A stretch of DNA of 64,000 bases, taken from contig CM055113.1 of NCBI GenBank assembly GCA_029204225.1, positions 1,279,973 through 1,343,972 on the forward strand, given 5' to 3'. Positions 42,095 through 53,740 of the stretch are shown here, piece after piece. This stretch comes from Diphasiastrum complanatum (Eukaryota > Streptophyta > Lycopodiopsida > Lycopodiales > Lycopodiaceae). A model generated the notes under the pieces. That model was given only the letters and a program-made list of their open reading frames with translations, had not been told where the DNA came from and made no database searches. The position numbers were made by a program, and so were the translations under genes. Each line of letters starts with the position of its first letter. The first letter of the stretch is position 1.

Positions 42095-43780
42095 CATGCA
42101 GGAAGAATCATGAAATAGAAATTAGTCATTCACCAAGGAGACAACTGTGGGCTTGATTTCCTACAGTCCCCCTTAAGGTCTGGTGCCTTGGTATCTTCGT
42201 CAAGTTTAGCATGTTGAAGAACTTCTGATGCTTGATCCTAAGAAGCACTTTGGTGAAGATGTCTGTGACCATTTCTGTTGTGGAGCAGTATTGATGAATC
42301 ACTTGCCCTGAGAAAACTTTGTCCCGAATGAAATGATACTGGATTTCTATGTGCTTGGATTTGCCATGAAATCTGAGATTCAGTGACAGTGAATACAGCT
42401 CAAGTTGTCACATAGAATGGTGATAGCATTAAATTGAGTGTGATGTAAGTCGTGAAGTAATAACCTGATCCATGCAGTTTCTTTTGAAGCTTGGCATGTT
42501 GCGATGTACTTTGCCTCTGTCGAAGAAAGCGCAACTGACTTTTGCTTCCTTGAGTTCCACGAAATCGGTCCCCCTGCCAAATAGGAACAGAACCCCAAGG
42601 TAGATTTTTTGGTAGAGACTATTCCTCCCCAATCTGAGTCGGAGTAGCCTTGCAGGACGAGTGGGTCAATAGCATTTCCATCGTAGCATAAGATGTGATC
42701 TAAATTTCCCTAAATATATCTCATCACTCTCTTTAACGCTTTCCAATGAGAGATCCTAGGATTAGACATGAATTGACTTAACGTGCTAACAATGTATGTT
42801 AAATTTGTTCTAGTACACAACATTGCATACATTAGAGATCCAATTAGTGAATGATAAGGGTACTTTGCTAAGTCAAGTACTTCACTATCAGTCTCAGCAC
42901 AAGAAGATTTAGTCAATACAATATTTGGATCCATTGGAGTATCAATTGGTTTGCAATCAGACATATGAAAACTTTCTAAATTGCCTTTTAGATATGTCTG
43001 TTGGCTAAGATAGATCTTCTCTTGAAGTCTATTTCTAGTAATGTGAATTCTTAGCAAAGAATGGACAACTCCTAAATTAGTCATGTCAAATTCATTTGAT
43101 AGATCACTCTTGGTAGTGTGCAGAAGAGAAGTGTCGTTGGACAAAATAAATGCATCATCTACGTAAAGAGCTATGTGAACGAAAGTGGTGCCTATATGCT
43201 TTGAATAAACATTACAGTCAGCTGAATTGTTTGCAAATCCTAATTGAATGAGATAAGAGTTGATTATATCGAGCCATGCTCTTGCGGCCTATTTCAGGCC
43301 ATAGATTGCTTTGTGTAGCTTGCACACTTTGTGCTCGTGGCCTTTGACTTCAAATCCTTCCGGTTGGAAGGTGTACAGCTCCTCTTCGACATTGTCGTTG
43401 AGAAATATTGGCTTGACATCCATTTGGTGTATTTTGAGGTCTTCTGCGGCTGCTAACGCAATTAGAGTCCTGATTGACTGCATCTTGACGACAAGACTAA
43501 AATTTTTTTGATAATCCACTCCTTGGACTTGAGTGAATTCCTTAGCCACCAGCCATGCTTTCCATTTTGCAATGGAACCATCAGAGTTGATCTTCTTCTT
43601 GAAGATCCACTTGTTGTTGATAACTCTCTTGTGAGTGAGAAAGTCAACCAGCGTCCAAGTCTGATTCGTCAAAAGTGAGTTATACTCGCTTTCCATAGCT
43701 TCTTGTCACTTCACAGCATCCTTGGAGTTAATTGCTTCGGCTAGGCTCTTTGGTTCTTTTGATGAAGTCTAGAATGATTG
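42095..43780 (-). pseudogene. Copia-3 fragment: 3' LTR end, PPT, RNase H and RT
   Basis: On the minus strand, RT motifs run from NNKWIFKKKINSDGSIAKWK and KIHQMDVKPIFLND (43696-43289) through ALYVDDAFIL (about 43165), HSLIGSLMYAMLCTRTNLTY (43144-42710), to RNase H (SSTEAKYIATCQASKETAWI, 42632-42380). A PPT (TTAAGGGGGAC, about 42166-42176) then TGTAGGAAATC mark the start of a 3' LTR of which under 100 bases remain. Integrase, protease, gag and the other LTR are missing. It is a different family from copia-1 and copia-2 and lies between the two transposase-like copies. Confidence 0.85.
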
Positions 43781-44024
43781 AGGTGCATACCTCTCAAAAA
43801 CTGTCTGAGTCATTAGAGGAGTTCTCAATATCAAAAAGACCCTTTAAGGAATGCCATGTAGGATATAGAAAAATATCAAAATAAAAAAAACAATATTGTT
43901 TATTTGCTTGCCCACACCACTCCCAAGGCCTCCCCAACTCCCAATGATCTAACCACAATGTCTATAGTCATAGTTAAAAACTATTAATAGTTCGCTTGAT
44001 GCAACTAATTACTCTATTATTTTT

Positions 44025-46678
44025 TTGATGATGACATTGTATCATCTACATGTGGATATCCCTATTGATTTGGCACCTTTGCAGAGAAGAGGAGGCAAAG
44101 GAATTCAAATATCTACTGAGGATCATTCTCGTTACAGGGCAGAAGGAAAAAAAAACTTAGATTTGTGGATAGATGGAACATTATATCCACAAGATCCAAG
44201 CACTTTGACACATCCCACGTTCTCTTCAATAACTCATTTAGTTGCATGGATATGCAATGGACATAGTGGATTACTAGGATATTGTGAAAGATTGCAGAAC
44301 CATGGAAAACAACTTTATATGAATAAAGTTCACTTTTTAGAAGGCGAGTTAATTCGGAGATCCTCTTATTGTCAGAATAGAGATTGTCATCTCCAACAGA
44401 CATTAGAAGAAAATGAACAACTTAAAAAAAATAATGAATCATTACAGAAGATAACAATCAATATCAAATCAGAACTAGAGTAAATGCAATCAGTCTTACA
44501 ATCTATTCGTATTGAAAACTTACAATTATTGAAGGATGTGGATTTGGCAAAGAAGAAGGCTGAAAGTAAGAAGCGAAAGCAAAAAAGTTGCAAGGATATT
44601 CAAACGCTTTCAAAAGGAGGTTATTGAAATAGAAGGATCCGTACATTCAAGTAAGCATATTTTGATTTTTGTAAGTTTTTCAATGACATTTGGATTTAAT
44701 TTCAGCTATGGTGATATTATGTTAACTATCTGTTTTTTTTGCAGATCTGCATTAGTAGCTCCTCGGAATATTAAAGACAATGCTTCACTAGGAATGTCAT
44801 TGGGGACAATATTGACTTGCAAATCCACTGAGCGTATCATGATGAACAATAGAATTTCAAATGTAAAATATAAAATAGTAGAGTCTTTGATGGTGGACAT
44901 TCAAAAAGTTTTAGATAAGACTATAGTTCAGGGTGCTTGTGATTTTGCAGGTATTAGTAGGGAAACATATGCAACAATAATTAAACTAATTAGAGAAGCT
45001 TTTAAGCAAGTTCAAATTAGAAAAGTCCCAATCCCTAGGACATACCACTTGAAGAAAGAGAGGGATACATTAAACATAGGTATGCATAAGATCACTGAAA
45101 CTCCATTTCATATTGAGGAGGTGTATGAAACTGATGGAAGATCGATATTCTATAATTGATCAAACAATTTATTTGTTGATCTAAATTACTTGCTGAGATA
45201 CATCGTCACATTCTATGATATAACCTATGAAGAGGTGAATGGCAAAATAATCATAGTACTTAAGTTAGATGAGTCAGAAATTGTGAAAGGGCAGAAGATG
45301 GAGAAGGGTTAGTATAACTCTCATGAATGGTGCTCTATCACAAATAGAGAACCAAGAAGCTTTCAGATTCAGTGTCCAATCAGAAAATGATATATGGTGG
45401 TTGGCAGCGTTTCAGGTAACTAGCCTCATTATTACATTACATTCATTGAATAGTATTAATACATTGTAAATTAAGTCTGATTAATTTTTTTGGATAGGTG
45501 CTAAAAGAGGATCATGATATATTATCATGGATATTCTCAAGGACATCTTATCCTTTGATCATCAAGGACCATATGGATGGAGGACTTCTCAATGTTCCAG
45601 GAGTTGGAGACTTCAATGTTGAATGGCACTTAGCAGGTGATTTGAAAACATTAAAATGTATGTATAATGTCTCTCACGGTGCTACATCAAAACACCCTGT
45701 TTTGTACTGTATGAAAATGGCAAAAGATGTAACTAGGAGCACACGAATTACTAGAGAATATGCAGATCCAAACTGGAAGTCTGTGCTGCCTATCCCCTTA
45801 AAAAATGTGCATGCTTGCACTCTTCATGCAGAAGTTAGATTAATAGAAAAAATCATTTATCTTCATATAGTTTTTGCTTGGAATACTAAGCCAGCATCAT
45901 TAGCAAAGAAAGCTATCTCTCGATTAGAAGATGTTTTATCAAAAGCAGGACTCCATAAAGGACATGTCAAAATTCAAAAAGATGAAAAGCTTTCAGGAAA
46001 GAATGGGAACATGCCAACTAAGCCAAGCATATGAGGAGCAAAAGCACCTCGTTTCCTATCAAATCATACTGGTAGGGCTTTTAATATTCAACACTCAGTC
46101 TGGACAGATATTATTGCTTCTACTCAGGACTTTGAGAAAGACGGCAAAATCAGAGTACTAAAAGTTGATGTATGGAAAAAGCTTGATAGTATGCTTGCTA
46201 TTTTAAGAAAAAAAAAATACTCTGATATTGATAAGAAAGGTATCCAAAGGACTTGTGTCGAGTTTGTTAGTGCAGTATCAAAAGCATGGGGAGATGATCA
46301 CATCACTCATTACATGGTTAGTATTAAATTCTTAGAATGCTTTCAAATTTAAATATATATTTAGATCCAAACATAAAACTAACATTATGATTTTGACATA
46401 TGCAGCACATACTAAGAGATCATACATCATTTTTTGCAAATACATATGGAAGTTTGAGTGTATGGTCATCACAAGGGATGGAGAAGTCACACTGGCAAGC
46501 ACGAGCAACATTTCATCGAAATAGACAACATGGGGGAACCAGTGAAAAACGGAACTACATTTGTCAATTGTTTCAGTGGTTCTACCGCAGAGTTCAAATT
46601 CGACATATAACAAAGTCCACACAATACAACAGGTCTAGAAAAGCATGCAAGTTCATACAGGAAGAGAAAATTAGATGA
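44025..46678 (+). pseudogene. Transposase-like gene, copy 2, with three introns
   Basis: Exon 1 (44025-44650): WIDGTLYPQDPSTLTHPTFS, then a coiled coil with an internal TAA at 44481. Intron 44651-44744. Exon 2 (44745-45415): SALVAPRNIKDNASLGMSLG, RETYATIIKLIREAFKQVQI, a TGA at 45157, GKIIIVLKLDESEIVKGQ, a frameshift, WWLAAFQ. Intron 45416-45497. Exon 3 (45498-46316): DHDILSWIFSRTSYPLIIKD, VEWHLAGDLKTLKCMYNVSH, KHPVLYCMKM, CTLHAEVRLIEKIIYLHIVF, PSI-TGA-GAKA. Intron 46317-46405. Exon 4: YGSLSVWSSQGMEKSHWQAR, LFQWFYRRVQIRHITK. Candidate catalytic residues are D of KLDES, D of AGDLK and E of GMEKSH. The lesions differ from copy 1. Function as a DDE transposase is inferred only from the motif pattern. 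Confidence 0.62.
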
Positions 46679-46812
46679 TTGTTGAGTACAAGATCATGAT
46701 TATCATCAAATCATGACATGTTTAGAATTGCTTTGCAAATTCATTGAACAAGAAAGGAGAAATACCCAATGTAAATGTATTGATTGTATTATACCAAAAT
46801 ACAAAGTGTCAA

Positions 46813-48043
46813 CTATTTATCATCAGATCTTGTGTCAGATTCTATGGCAGTATTGTCATGAAGAAATTCTCTGCTAGCGTATGCATCTAATAGATGTGTA
46901 TTTTCCTTATTTCCACTAAGCTCAATATAAGTGGAATACAATGAATAATGGGAGCTCCTCAAAGGAACATTCTCATCAATAAAGCCTAAAATGTTCAAAA
47001 CATAAGATCTTTTGACAAAAATGATCTTATTTGTCTTTACAAATTTATGTTCTCCTAGGTAAAATGATAAAGCTTTAACTGCCATTATAAGAGTCTCCCC
47101 GACTGGGCTCAGCTTGGAATGAGCAATACAGATCTCATTCTTCAGGAAATGCCTAAGATAGTGGCCAAGTCCACTATCCCTCTGGAAAGACGATGCATGT
47201 TGTCTGAAACCACCTTGTCTCGCAGCAAAATCATCTATTATGAGAGCATCCTGCAATAGGAAATTTGTTAGCAAAAACACATTCAGTGATTAGAAATATC
47301 ATAATGCAAGGAAGTTTAAAGCACTTACACATTCTTCATAATCAGCAGCAACTAGATCAGGATGAACAATGTACTGAACTGGAATCATCCGTGAAATGCA
47401 ATAATGATGGACGAGGGAAGCCCATCTGGGATTGAAATGCCGTGAATTCTTCATCGGATGGTCTGCCTCGCCCATCCTCAGCTATATTTGATAAAGTCTT
47501 AGTCAATCATTCTTCAGCAGTCATAATTCCCTCCTCATCATCAAAATCAATACCAGCAACAAGATCATCTATTTCAAAATCTACGAAGTCGGAGAATTCG
47601 GAAATTGTGCTGGATAATAAACATAGAACCTCATCTTCACGATAGTCAAAAAATTTACATAAATCAGCAGTAGTAAAATATACATCGTCGTTAATATAAT
47701 ATACAGACAAATTGAATAGACATTTAGAATCCTCTGTAGGGTTGGATTCATCAGCAGATGTATTTTGACCAATAAAAGAATCTCGTAGAGAATCAATATT
47801 TATATTTATAAAGTCACTTTCCTTATCAGGAGTGTCGATAAGAAAGTGACTGATGTCCTTAATAGCTGACTGAACGGAGGATGATGAAAAGGGAGGGTCA
47901 GCAACAGAAATTTCATCATCATCTGGGATCTGAACTAATGATAAAAGTACAAAACCACTCTGATATTCAACCAATAGACATTTCTTGTTGCAATAAGGAC
48001 ACAGTGAATTGCTTTTGAAAAGATCAAACAATTTGGTGAACAT
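46813..48043 (-). pseudogene. Convergent partner gene, copy 2, with one intron
   Basis: Exon 1 starts at ATG 48043: MFTKLFDLFKSNSLCPYCNK with a CPYCNKKC zinc-binding motif, an acidic middle (DDDEISVADPPFSSSS, FVDFEIDDLVAGIDFDDEEG) and a frame break at about 47505. After it RHFNPRWASLVHHYCISRMI and VHPDLVAADYEEC lead to a donor site (GTAAGTGC, about 47329). The acceptor (CCTATTGCAG, about 47253) joins DALIIDDFAARQGGFRQHAS and DSGLGHYLRHFLKNEICIAH. It ends at 46813 after FLHDNT. It runs toward transposase-like copy 2, with 130 bases between their stops. I do not recognise the family. Confidence 0.5.
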
Positions 48044-48885
48044 TCTATCCAGTCATATATCATAGCTGATGAATGTGATGGCCTAAAATATCACGAGCAG
48101 AACAAATGCTGACTTTTTGCAATCCAATGAGATCCACCAGTGGTCCAGATTCAACCTGGACTGATGCAGCATGTAAGTAGGTTGCCTGATCACTATGAGA
48201 TGTAGAGACAACTATAATAGCTGCATCTATTGGCCATTGAATTTTTAGCCTACGATTCTGATTGGATGCTTCATTATATTCAGTTGCTATGCAATAATTT
48301 CTACTGCCAAATTTTCATCATTTTCAAGTAGATTTGATTAACAAGAAATGACATTTCTGTCCTCTATTAGTTGGATGATCTAGGGCCATACACATGCCTC
48401 CATCTAGCTACTCAGTGTACCTTCCTTCTGTTTGTCAGCTTGACACTATCAACATTGTTTGCCATGATCAACATTTTGATGTGAAGCTTGAATCGACTGA
48501 GGAATGCGAGAACCAGAGTCATCTTGTTCATGTACTAAGAAAGTTTGTGAGCACATATTGCAAAATTGTTTAATCAGTCTGGCTCTTAATGTGCATGTGG
48601 TTCCTTCTCTTGATGCAGGCTACAGTGTTGAATGTATCACCCATGTTTCTTTTCTGTAAAGTATCTACTAACCGAGCGAGTGAGATCTGTGATCAATACA
48701 AAATGCAACTAGTAAACAATGGTCAAAATGTGTCAATTGTCGGTAGTGATGATATGTACAATACAATGCTTCTGGTATATCTTGAAATGTGATAGGAGAA
48801 AGTTACATGCTTGATTGCTAATCTTACTTCGTCTGTTCTGGAGGTGATGGATTTCATACTTGACTGTTAATTGTCTACAAGGTTA
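48044..48885. other. Unassigned stretch, possible gene debris
   Basis: A plus-strand 67-codon ORF (48589-48792) contains a splice-acceptor-like CTCTTGATGCAG followed by VLNVSPMFLFCKVSTNRASE, perhaps an exon of an unknown gene. Nothing else can be supported. Confidence 0.25.
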
Positions 48886-50040
48886 TCAAGACATATCCAC
48901 ATGGATCAAGTAAGCACTTTCACCCATTCTTAAGAAAAATCTTTGGTAAAAATATTTGTTGTCATATCTTGCGTTCAACAGTACTGCCTCTTTGTCGATA
49001 ATTTTGCTTCGGACGTAGTGATACTTGAGTTCAATATGCTTACTCCTACAATGAAATCTAGGGTTGGCTGATAAGGCAATGACATTTTGATTATCACAAA
49101 ATAATAATGTCAGAGCATATTTATTCAGAATGATATTTGAAAGTAAGACTTTCAACCATATTACTTCCTTTGTAGCTTGTGAGGCTGTGATATATTCTAA
49201 TTATGTAGAAGATAGAGCTATCAAATATTGCTTTTTGTTCCAAAAAACAGGACTATTGTTGAGGAAGAATGTAAATCTAGAAGTAGATTTATGAGTGTCT
49301 ACATCAATTGCCCAACTTGCATCTGTGTAACCACTGAGTTATTGAGTTTGTCATTGTCAACTGCTCCATAACAAATGCAAAAGTCCATAGTAGCTCGAAG
49401 ATATCTCATGACTCTGATGAGAGCCTTCCAATGTGTTATACCAGGGTTGGTCACAAACTGAGTTAGGGTGCTGACTGCAAAAGCTATGTCTAACCTGGTA
49501 CAGATTATTGCATATATAAGAGATCCTATTATTGAATGATAAGGATACTCATGCATCTGTTCATTCTCTTCGATTGTTCTAAGACATTGGTCCTTTGACA
49601 ATTTGAGACTTGGTTCCATTGGTGAGAAAGCTAATTTGCAATTAACTAGATTATATCTGACCAACATATTGTAGATGTACCTCTGTTGAGTAATGTAGAT
49701 CAACTTTCGATTTCTGTCTTTGTGGATTTGAATACCAAGGCAGAAATGAGCTTCGCCCAGATCCGTCATGTTGAATTCGGAAGATAGCATAGCCTTCACT
49801 TCTTTATCATATCGATATTGTTGCCAAAAAGCAATGTGTCGTCCACGTATAAGGTGATAATGATAAAAGACTGATGCATTGTCTTGAAGTAAACATTCGA
49901 ATATGAAGAGTTTGGTGTGTAGCCATGATCAATAAGGAAGGTATTATTCCTTTGAAAGCATGCTCGAGTAGATTGCTTCAAGCCATAAAGTGCTTGATGG
50001 AGTTTACACACATGATTGTGTTTACCTTCGAGGGATTCGC
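48886..50040 (-). pseudogene. Copia-4 fragment: RT and RNase H
   Basis: Minus-strand pieces: KHNHVCKLHQALYGLKQSTR and IITLYVDDTLLFGNN (50033-49796), then SSEFNMTDLGEAHFCLGIQI, ITQQRYIYNMLVRYN, HSIIGSLIYAIICTRLDIAF, TNPGITHWKALIRVMRYLRA (49799-49299), then the RNase H end LLFCDNQNVIALSANPRFHC and RSKHIELKYHYVRSKIIDKE (49155-48886). It has several frame breaks. Its upstream side is cut at about 50040 by a family A LTR piece, giving a chimeric ORF start that should be ignored. Confidence 0.87.
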
Positions 50041-50044
50041 CATC

Positions 50045-50347
50045 TCCTCTCATACCAAGTGCTCTTCCCAAGCTGGTAAAGCACATTTTCTCTCTAGAAA
50101 GTCATTTTCTCTCTCTAGAATTTATTGATCTTCATGTTTCCTTTAATCATGACTAGATCGTGTAAGGTGATTGCACACCGATCTGAGCTCTCTAGACTTC
50201 ACTAGAACTGATCAAAGTTTTTCAGCCATAAAAACTTGGCACCGACTGGATAGTGGTCACAGTGGCGCCAGGAGCGCCGGAAGCAGCAATGCCACTGCTG
50301 GCGCCAGTGACGCCGGAAGAAAACCTTGTAAAGGTAGCTTTACAACA
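50045..50347 (-). repeat. LTR family A, minus strand, partial, with PPT remnant
   Basis: Covers the first 300 bases of the LTR (minus orientation), ending tttacaaca at 50347. The next bases, tccactccaccttttt, followed by gatgtcctcatcag, resemble the PPT and adjoining internal sequence beside the B 3' LTR, so it was a 3' LTR. Confidence 0.75.
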
Positions 50348-50510
50348 TCCACTCCACCTTTTTAAAATCTGATGTCCTCATCAGATGTCAGATAAAAGTA
50401 AAGGTGCCTCTAGTTAAAAATTAATTATAAAATTGAGCTACTTTGCACAATACTCAATTCACTGGCCACTTTTTATTAACGTTGTAGCTGGCACACCACA
50501 AGTCGGAGGC
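50348..50510 (-). mobile_element. Remnant of A-type internal sequence
   Basis: 163 bases between two A LTR pieces. The right end (ttattaac..tagctggcacaccaca) matches the sequence just upstream of the zinc-knuckle ORF at 54905-54945 in opposite orientation. The body of the element is deleted. Confidence 0.6.
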
Positions 50511-51622
50511 TGTAGTGCAGGCATCCCAAACGGAGCCGGGAACCACGACTTAGCTTCCTAGCTTTCAACTCTTGCCATCCAAATCCACTTGACATACAAG
50601 CATCCAACTCGCCAACAATGATCAGACTTAACCAACTTGAAGTTCCGAAAGCCAACATTGAGATCCAACCTGGCGCCATGCCAAATCGGGGGTCCCGATG
50701 TGGGTGACTTCCCTCCAAGCAAGCCGCCCGACATACATCAAACTTAACCAAGTCGAAGCTTTGTTACAAACGAATAACATCCATTCCAAGCAAGTGATCT
50801 GACTTACATCAGACTTAACCAACTGAAAGCTTCGTCAAGAACGTTGGAAGCCAACCTGGTGCCACGCCAGACTGGTCAGCCATAAACAGGTAACATCCAC
50901 CCAAGCAAGCCATCCAACTTAGCCGACAAGTTAGAGCCCGTTCCCCAAGAGCTTAACCCATTCACGTTCATGCAAGGAACACTCAGAACCACAAGCCGCG
51001 ATAGATATGGAAACAACCAGTTCCTGGACCAAATGGTCCCGACAGCATACCGCTGGCGCCACGGACCGAATGGTCCCGAGGGCATACCGCTGGCGTCCCG
51101 GGATACGACCCTCAGCTATGTGCCAAGTTAAAAATTTTGAAAGCGGCCTTACAACTGGCGCTTTTACCGAACACTGAAAACCCAGAAGGCAATCAGAGTC
51201 AGTTTGAAGAAAATCTCACTTTATTGATAAATCTGAGAAGGTTACATTTCATGTGTGTGACCGACCCTAGTCTCCGGGGCGCTAGCATGCCAAGTCGAGA
51301 GCCATGACAACATTCCAGCAAGGGAGTAGAGACTTGGTTGGAGCTCGTCCTGAGTCACAACCCGCACTCCCCTATAGTATTGGTGTGATTTGGCACCCCC
51401 CCCCTCATGCCAAGCACTCTACCCAAGCTGGTAAAGCACATTTTTCTCTCTCTAAGATTTTCTCATTCTAGAAAGTCATTTTCAGTCTCTAGATTTTATT
51501 GATCCCCAGGCTTACTTTAATCATGCCTAGATCGTGTGAGGTGATTGCACATCGATCTAAGCTCTCTGGACTCCGCTAGAACCGATCAAAGATTTTCAGC
51601 CATAGGAACTTGGCGCCGACTG
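50511..51622 (-). repeat. LTR family A, minus strand, left arm of a head-to-head pair
   Basis: Starts tgtagtgcaggcatcc; lacks the outermost roughly 150 bases of the LTR 5' end. No PBS precedes it. It meets its inverted partner at about 51622. Confidence 0.85.
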
Positions 51623-52724
51623 GATTCCTATGGCTGAAAATCTTTGATTGGTTCTAGCGGAGTCCAGAGAGCTCAGATCGATGTGCAATCACCTCACACG
51701 ATCTAGGCATGATTAAAGGAAGCCTGGGGATCAATAAAATCTAGAGAGAGAAAATGACTTTCTAGAAAGAGAAAATCCTAGAGAGAGAAAAACGTGCTTT
51801 ACCAGCATGGGTAGAGTGCTTGGTATGAGGGGGGCGGGGGGGGGGGGATCACACCAATACTATAGGGGATTGCGGGTTGCGACTCAGGACGAGCTCCAAC
51901 CAAGTCTCAGCCTCCCTTGTTGGAATGTTGTCATGGCTCTCGCCTTGGCATGCTAGCGCCCCGGAGACTAGGTTCGGTCACACACTTGAAATATAACCTT
52001 CTCAGATTTATCAATAAAGTAGGATTCTCCTCAAACTGACTCTGATTACCTTCTGGGTTTTAGTGTTCGGTAAAAGCGCCAGTTGTAAGGCCGCTTCCAA
52101 ATTTTAAGTTGGCACATAGTTGAGGGTCATATCCCGGGACGCCAGCGGTATGCCGTCGGGACCATTCGGTCCGTGGCGCCAGCTGTATGCTGTCAGGACC
52201 ATTTGGTCCGGGAACTGGTTGTTTCCATATCTGTCGCGGCTTGTGGTTCTGAGTGTTCCTTGCATGAACGTGAATGGGTTATGCTCTTGGAGAACGGGCT
52301 CTAACCTGTCGGTTGAGTTGGATGGCTTGCTTGGGTGGAAGTTACCTGTTTATGGCTGTCCAGTCTGGCGTGGCACCAGGTTGGCTTCCAGCGCTCGTGA
52401 CGAAGCTTTTAGTTGGTTAAGTCTGATGTAAGTCCGACCGCTTGCTTGGAATGGATGTTACTCGTTTGTAACGAAGCTTCGACTTGGTTAAGTTTGATGT
52501 ATGTCGGGCGGCTTGCTTGGAGGGAAGTCACCCACATCGGGACCCCCGATTTGGCATGGCGCCAGGTTGGATCTCAATGTTGGTTTTCGAAACTTCAAGT
52601 TGGTTAAGTCTGATCGTTGTTGGCGAGTTGGCTGCTTGTATGTGAAGTGGGTTTGGATGGCAAGAGTTGAAGGCTGGGAATCTAAGTCGTGGTTCCCGGC
52701 TCCCTTTGGGATGCCTGCGCTACA
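51623..52724 (+). repeat. LTR family A, plus strand, 5' LTR of the following body
   Basis: Begins cctatggctgaaaatc, so it also lacks the first roughly 150 bases, and ends CCTGCGCTACA at 52724 directly before a PBS. With 50511-51622 it forms an inverted repeat of about 1.1 kb with almost no spacer. Confidence 0.88.
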
Positions 52725-53740
52725 TGTGGTATCAGAGCCGACTAGCCGATCAGCTATGCGGATCTCACGGAAATGGCCACATTTTGGGGTTCATCAAGAC
52801 AACTGTTGTGCAAGGTGCTGCCCACAGTGTAAGCACGGGTGCGTCCACGGTCGGGGTGGTTGGCAGAACGGGGGACTTGATGAGTCAAAGTGCTGCCCTT
52901 GAGGTGTAAGCACGGTCAGTTCTCGCGGTTCGGGCCTGGCCGTGTCTGCACGTAGGACAGATGAGGCAGTGTGCTGCCATTAGGTTGGTGTAAGCACGGT
53001 CTGTGCCTTGTGGGGTGTGGGGCGACATATTCGAACTGTACGGGTTAACCATTGATACAGAGATGCTGCTCGAATTCGGGTGTAAAGCACGGATGGTTAG
53101 CTGCCGGTGCGGGATAGCTGCCAATCGTTTAGCTATAAGGGCTATCGACCAAAAAGTGGTGGGGCGTGACTGAGGCAATATGCTGCTTAATGGTAAAAGC
53201 ACGGATAGTTGGAGGGGTGTCCTATGTGGGCTGATTCTGTGATCGATTTGTATGGGCGCGGTCAGGCAAAGGTCCGTTGGCAGGACCATCTCAAAGGGGG
53301 ACCTTGTCTTTGTTACTTGTTAGTAAACCTGCCTGAGTGTCTTATTTGTATGTATTCGTGGTGAGTCATAGTACTCGTGCTTTGTTTGGTTTGCATGATT
53401 GCTTGTGATACAAGGAGCTGATGGCTCGAGAAGGAACCTTTTCTTTTGAAGGCTGATACTATCAAACAAAGAGGACTACAGAATCTGTGGGGCGGATTTG
53501 CAGTTCAATAACTCGCACATGAATGACAACGAAACGACTCAATGTTTGCAAAGGATGGATGGCTAGCCTATTTCTTGGGTTAGTTTCATTTGCGACAATG
53601 CCCACCACACGCAAGCAGGAAGTCAAAAGTTGGAAAGGGCAATTTCAGGGGAGATCTTCTATGGAGCAGTTGGTCATCATTTTGGGACGGCCACCTTCAA
53701 AACTGAAACTCACTGAGCATGGGTGATATCCAGTATCAGT
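52725..53740 (+). mobile_element. Family A internal leader with hairpin array
   Basis: PBS TGGTATCAGAGCCG at 52727-52740. Five hairpin motifs at 52815-52838, 52890-52915, 52971-52999, 53063-53092 and 53181-53204, each TGCTGC..GTAAGCACGG or close. A 67-codon ORF at 53523-53726 (MPTTRKQEVKSW, RSSMEQLVIILGRPP) is repeated in the other leader copies and may be a gag N-terminal relic. No long frame. Confidence 0.75.

Noticed and set aside
48589-48792. 67-codon ORF as a gene
   Set aside because: Too short and without a motif; only a splice-acceptor-like word supports it, so kept as a note within an unassigned stretch.
49796-50086. Start MCFTSLGRALGMRGD of the copia-4 RT piece
   Set aside because: It derives from the adjoining A LTR (antisense) and not from the copia element.
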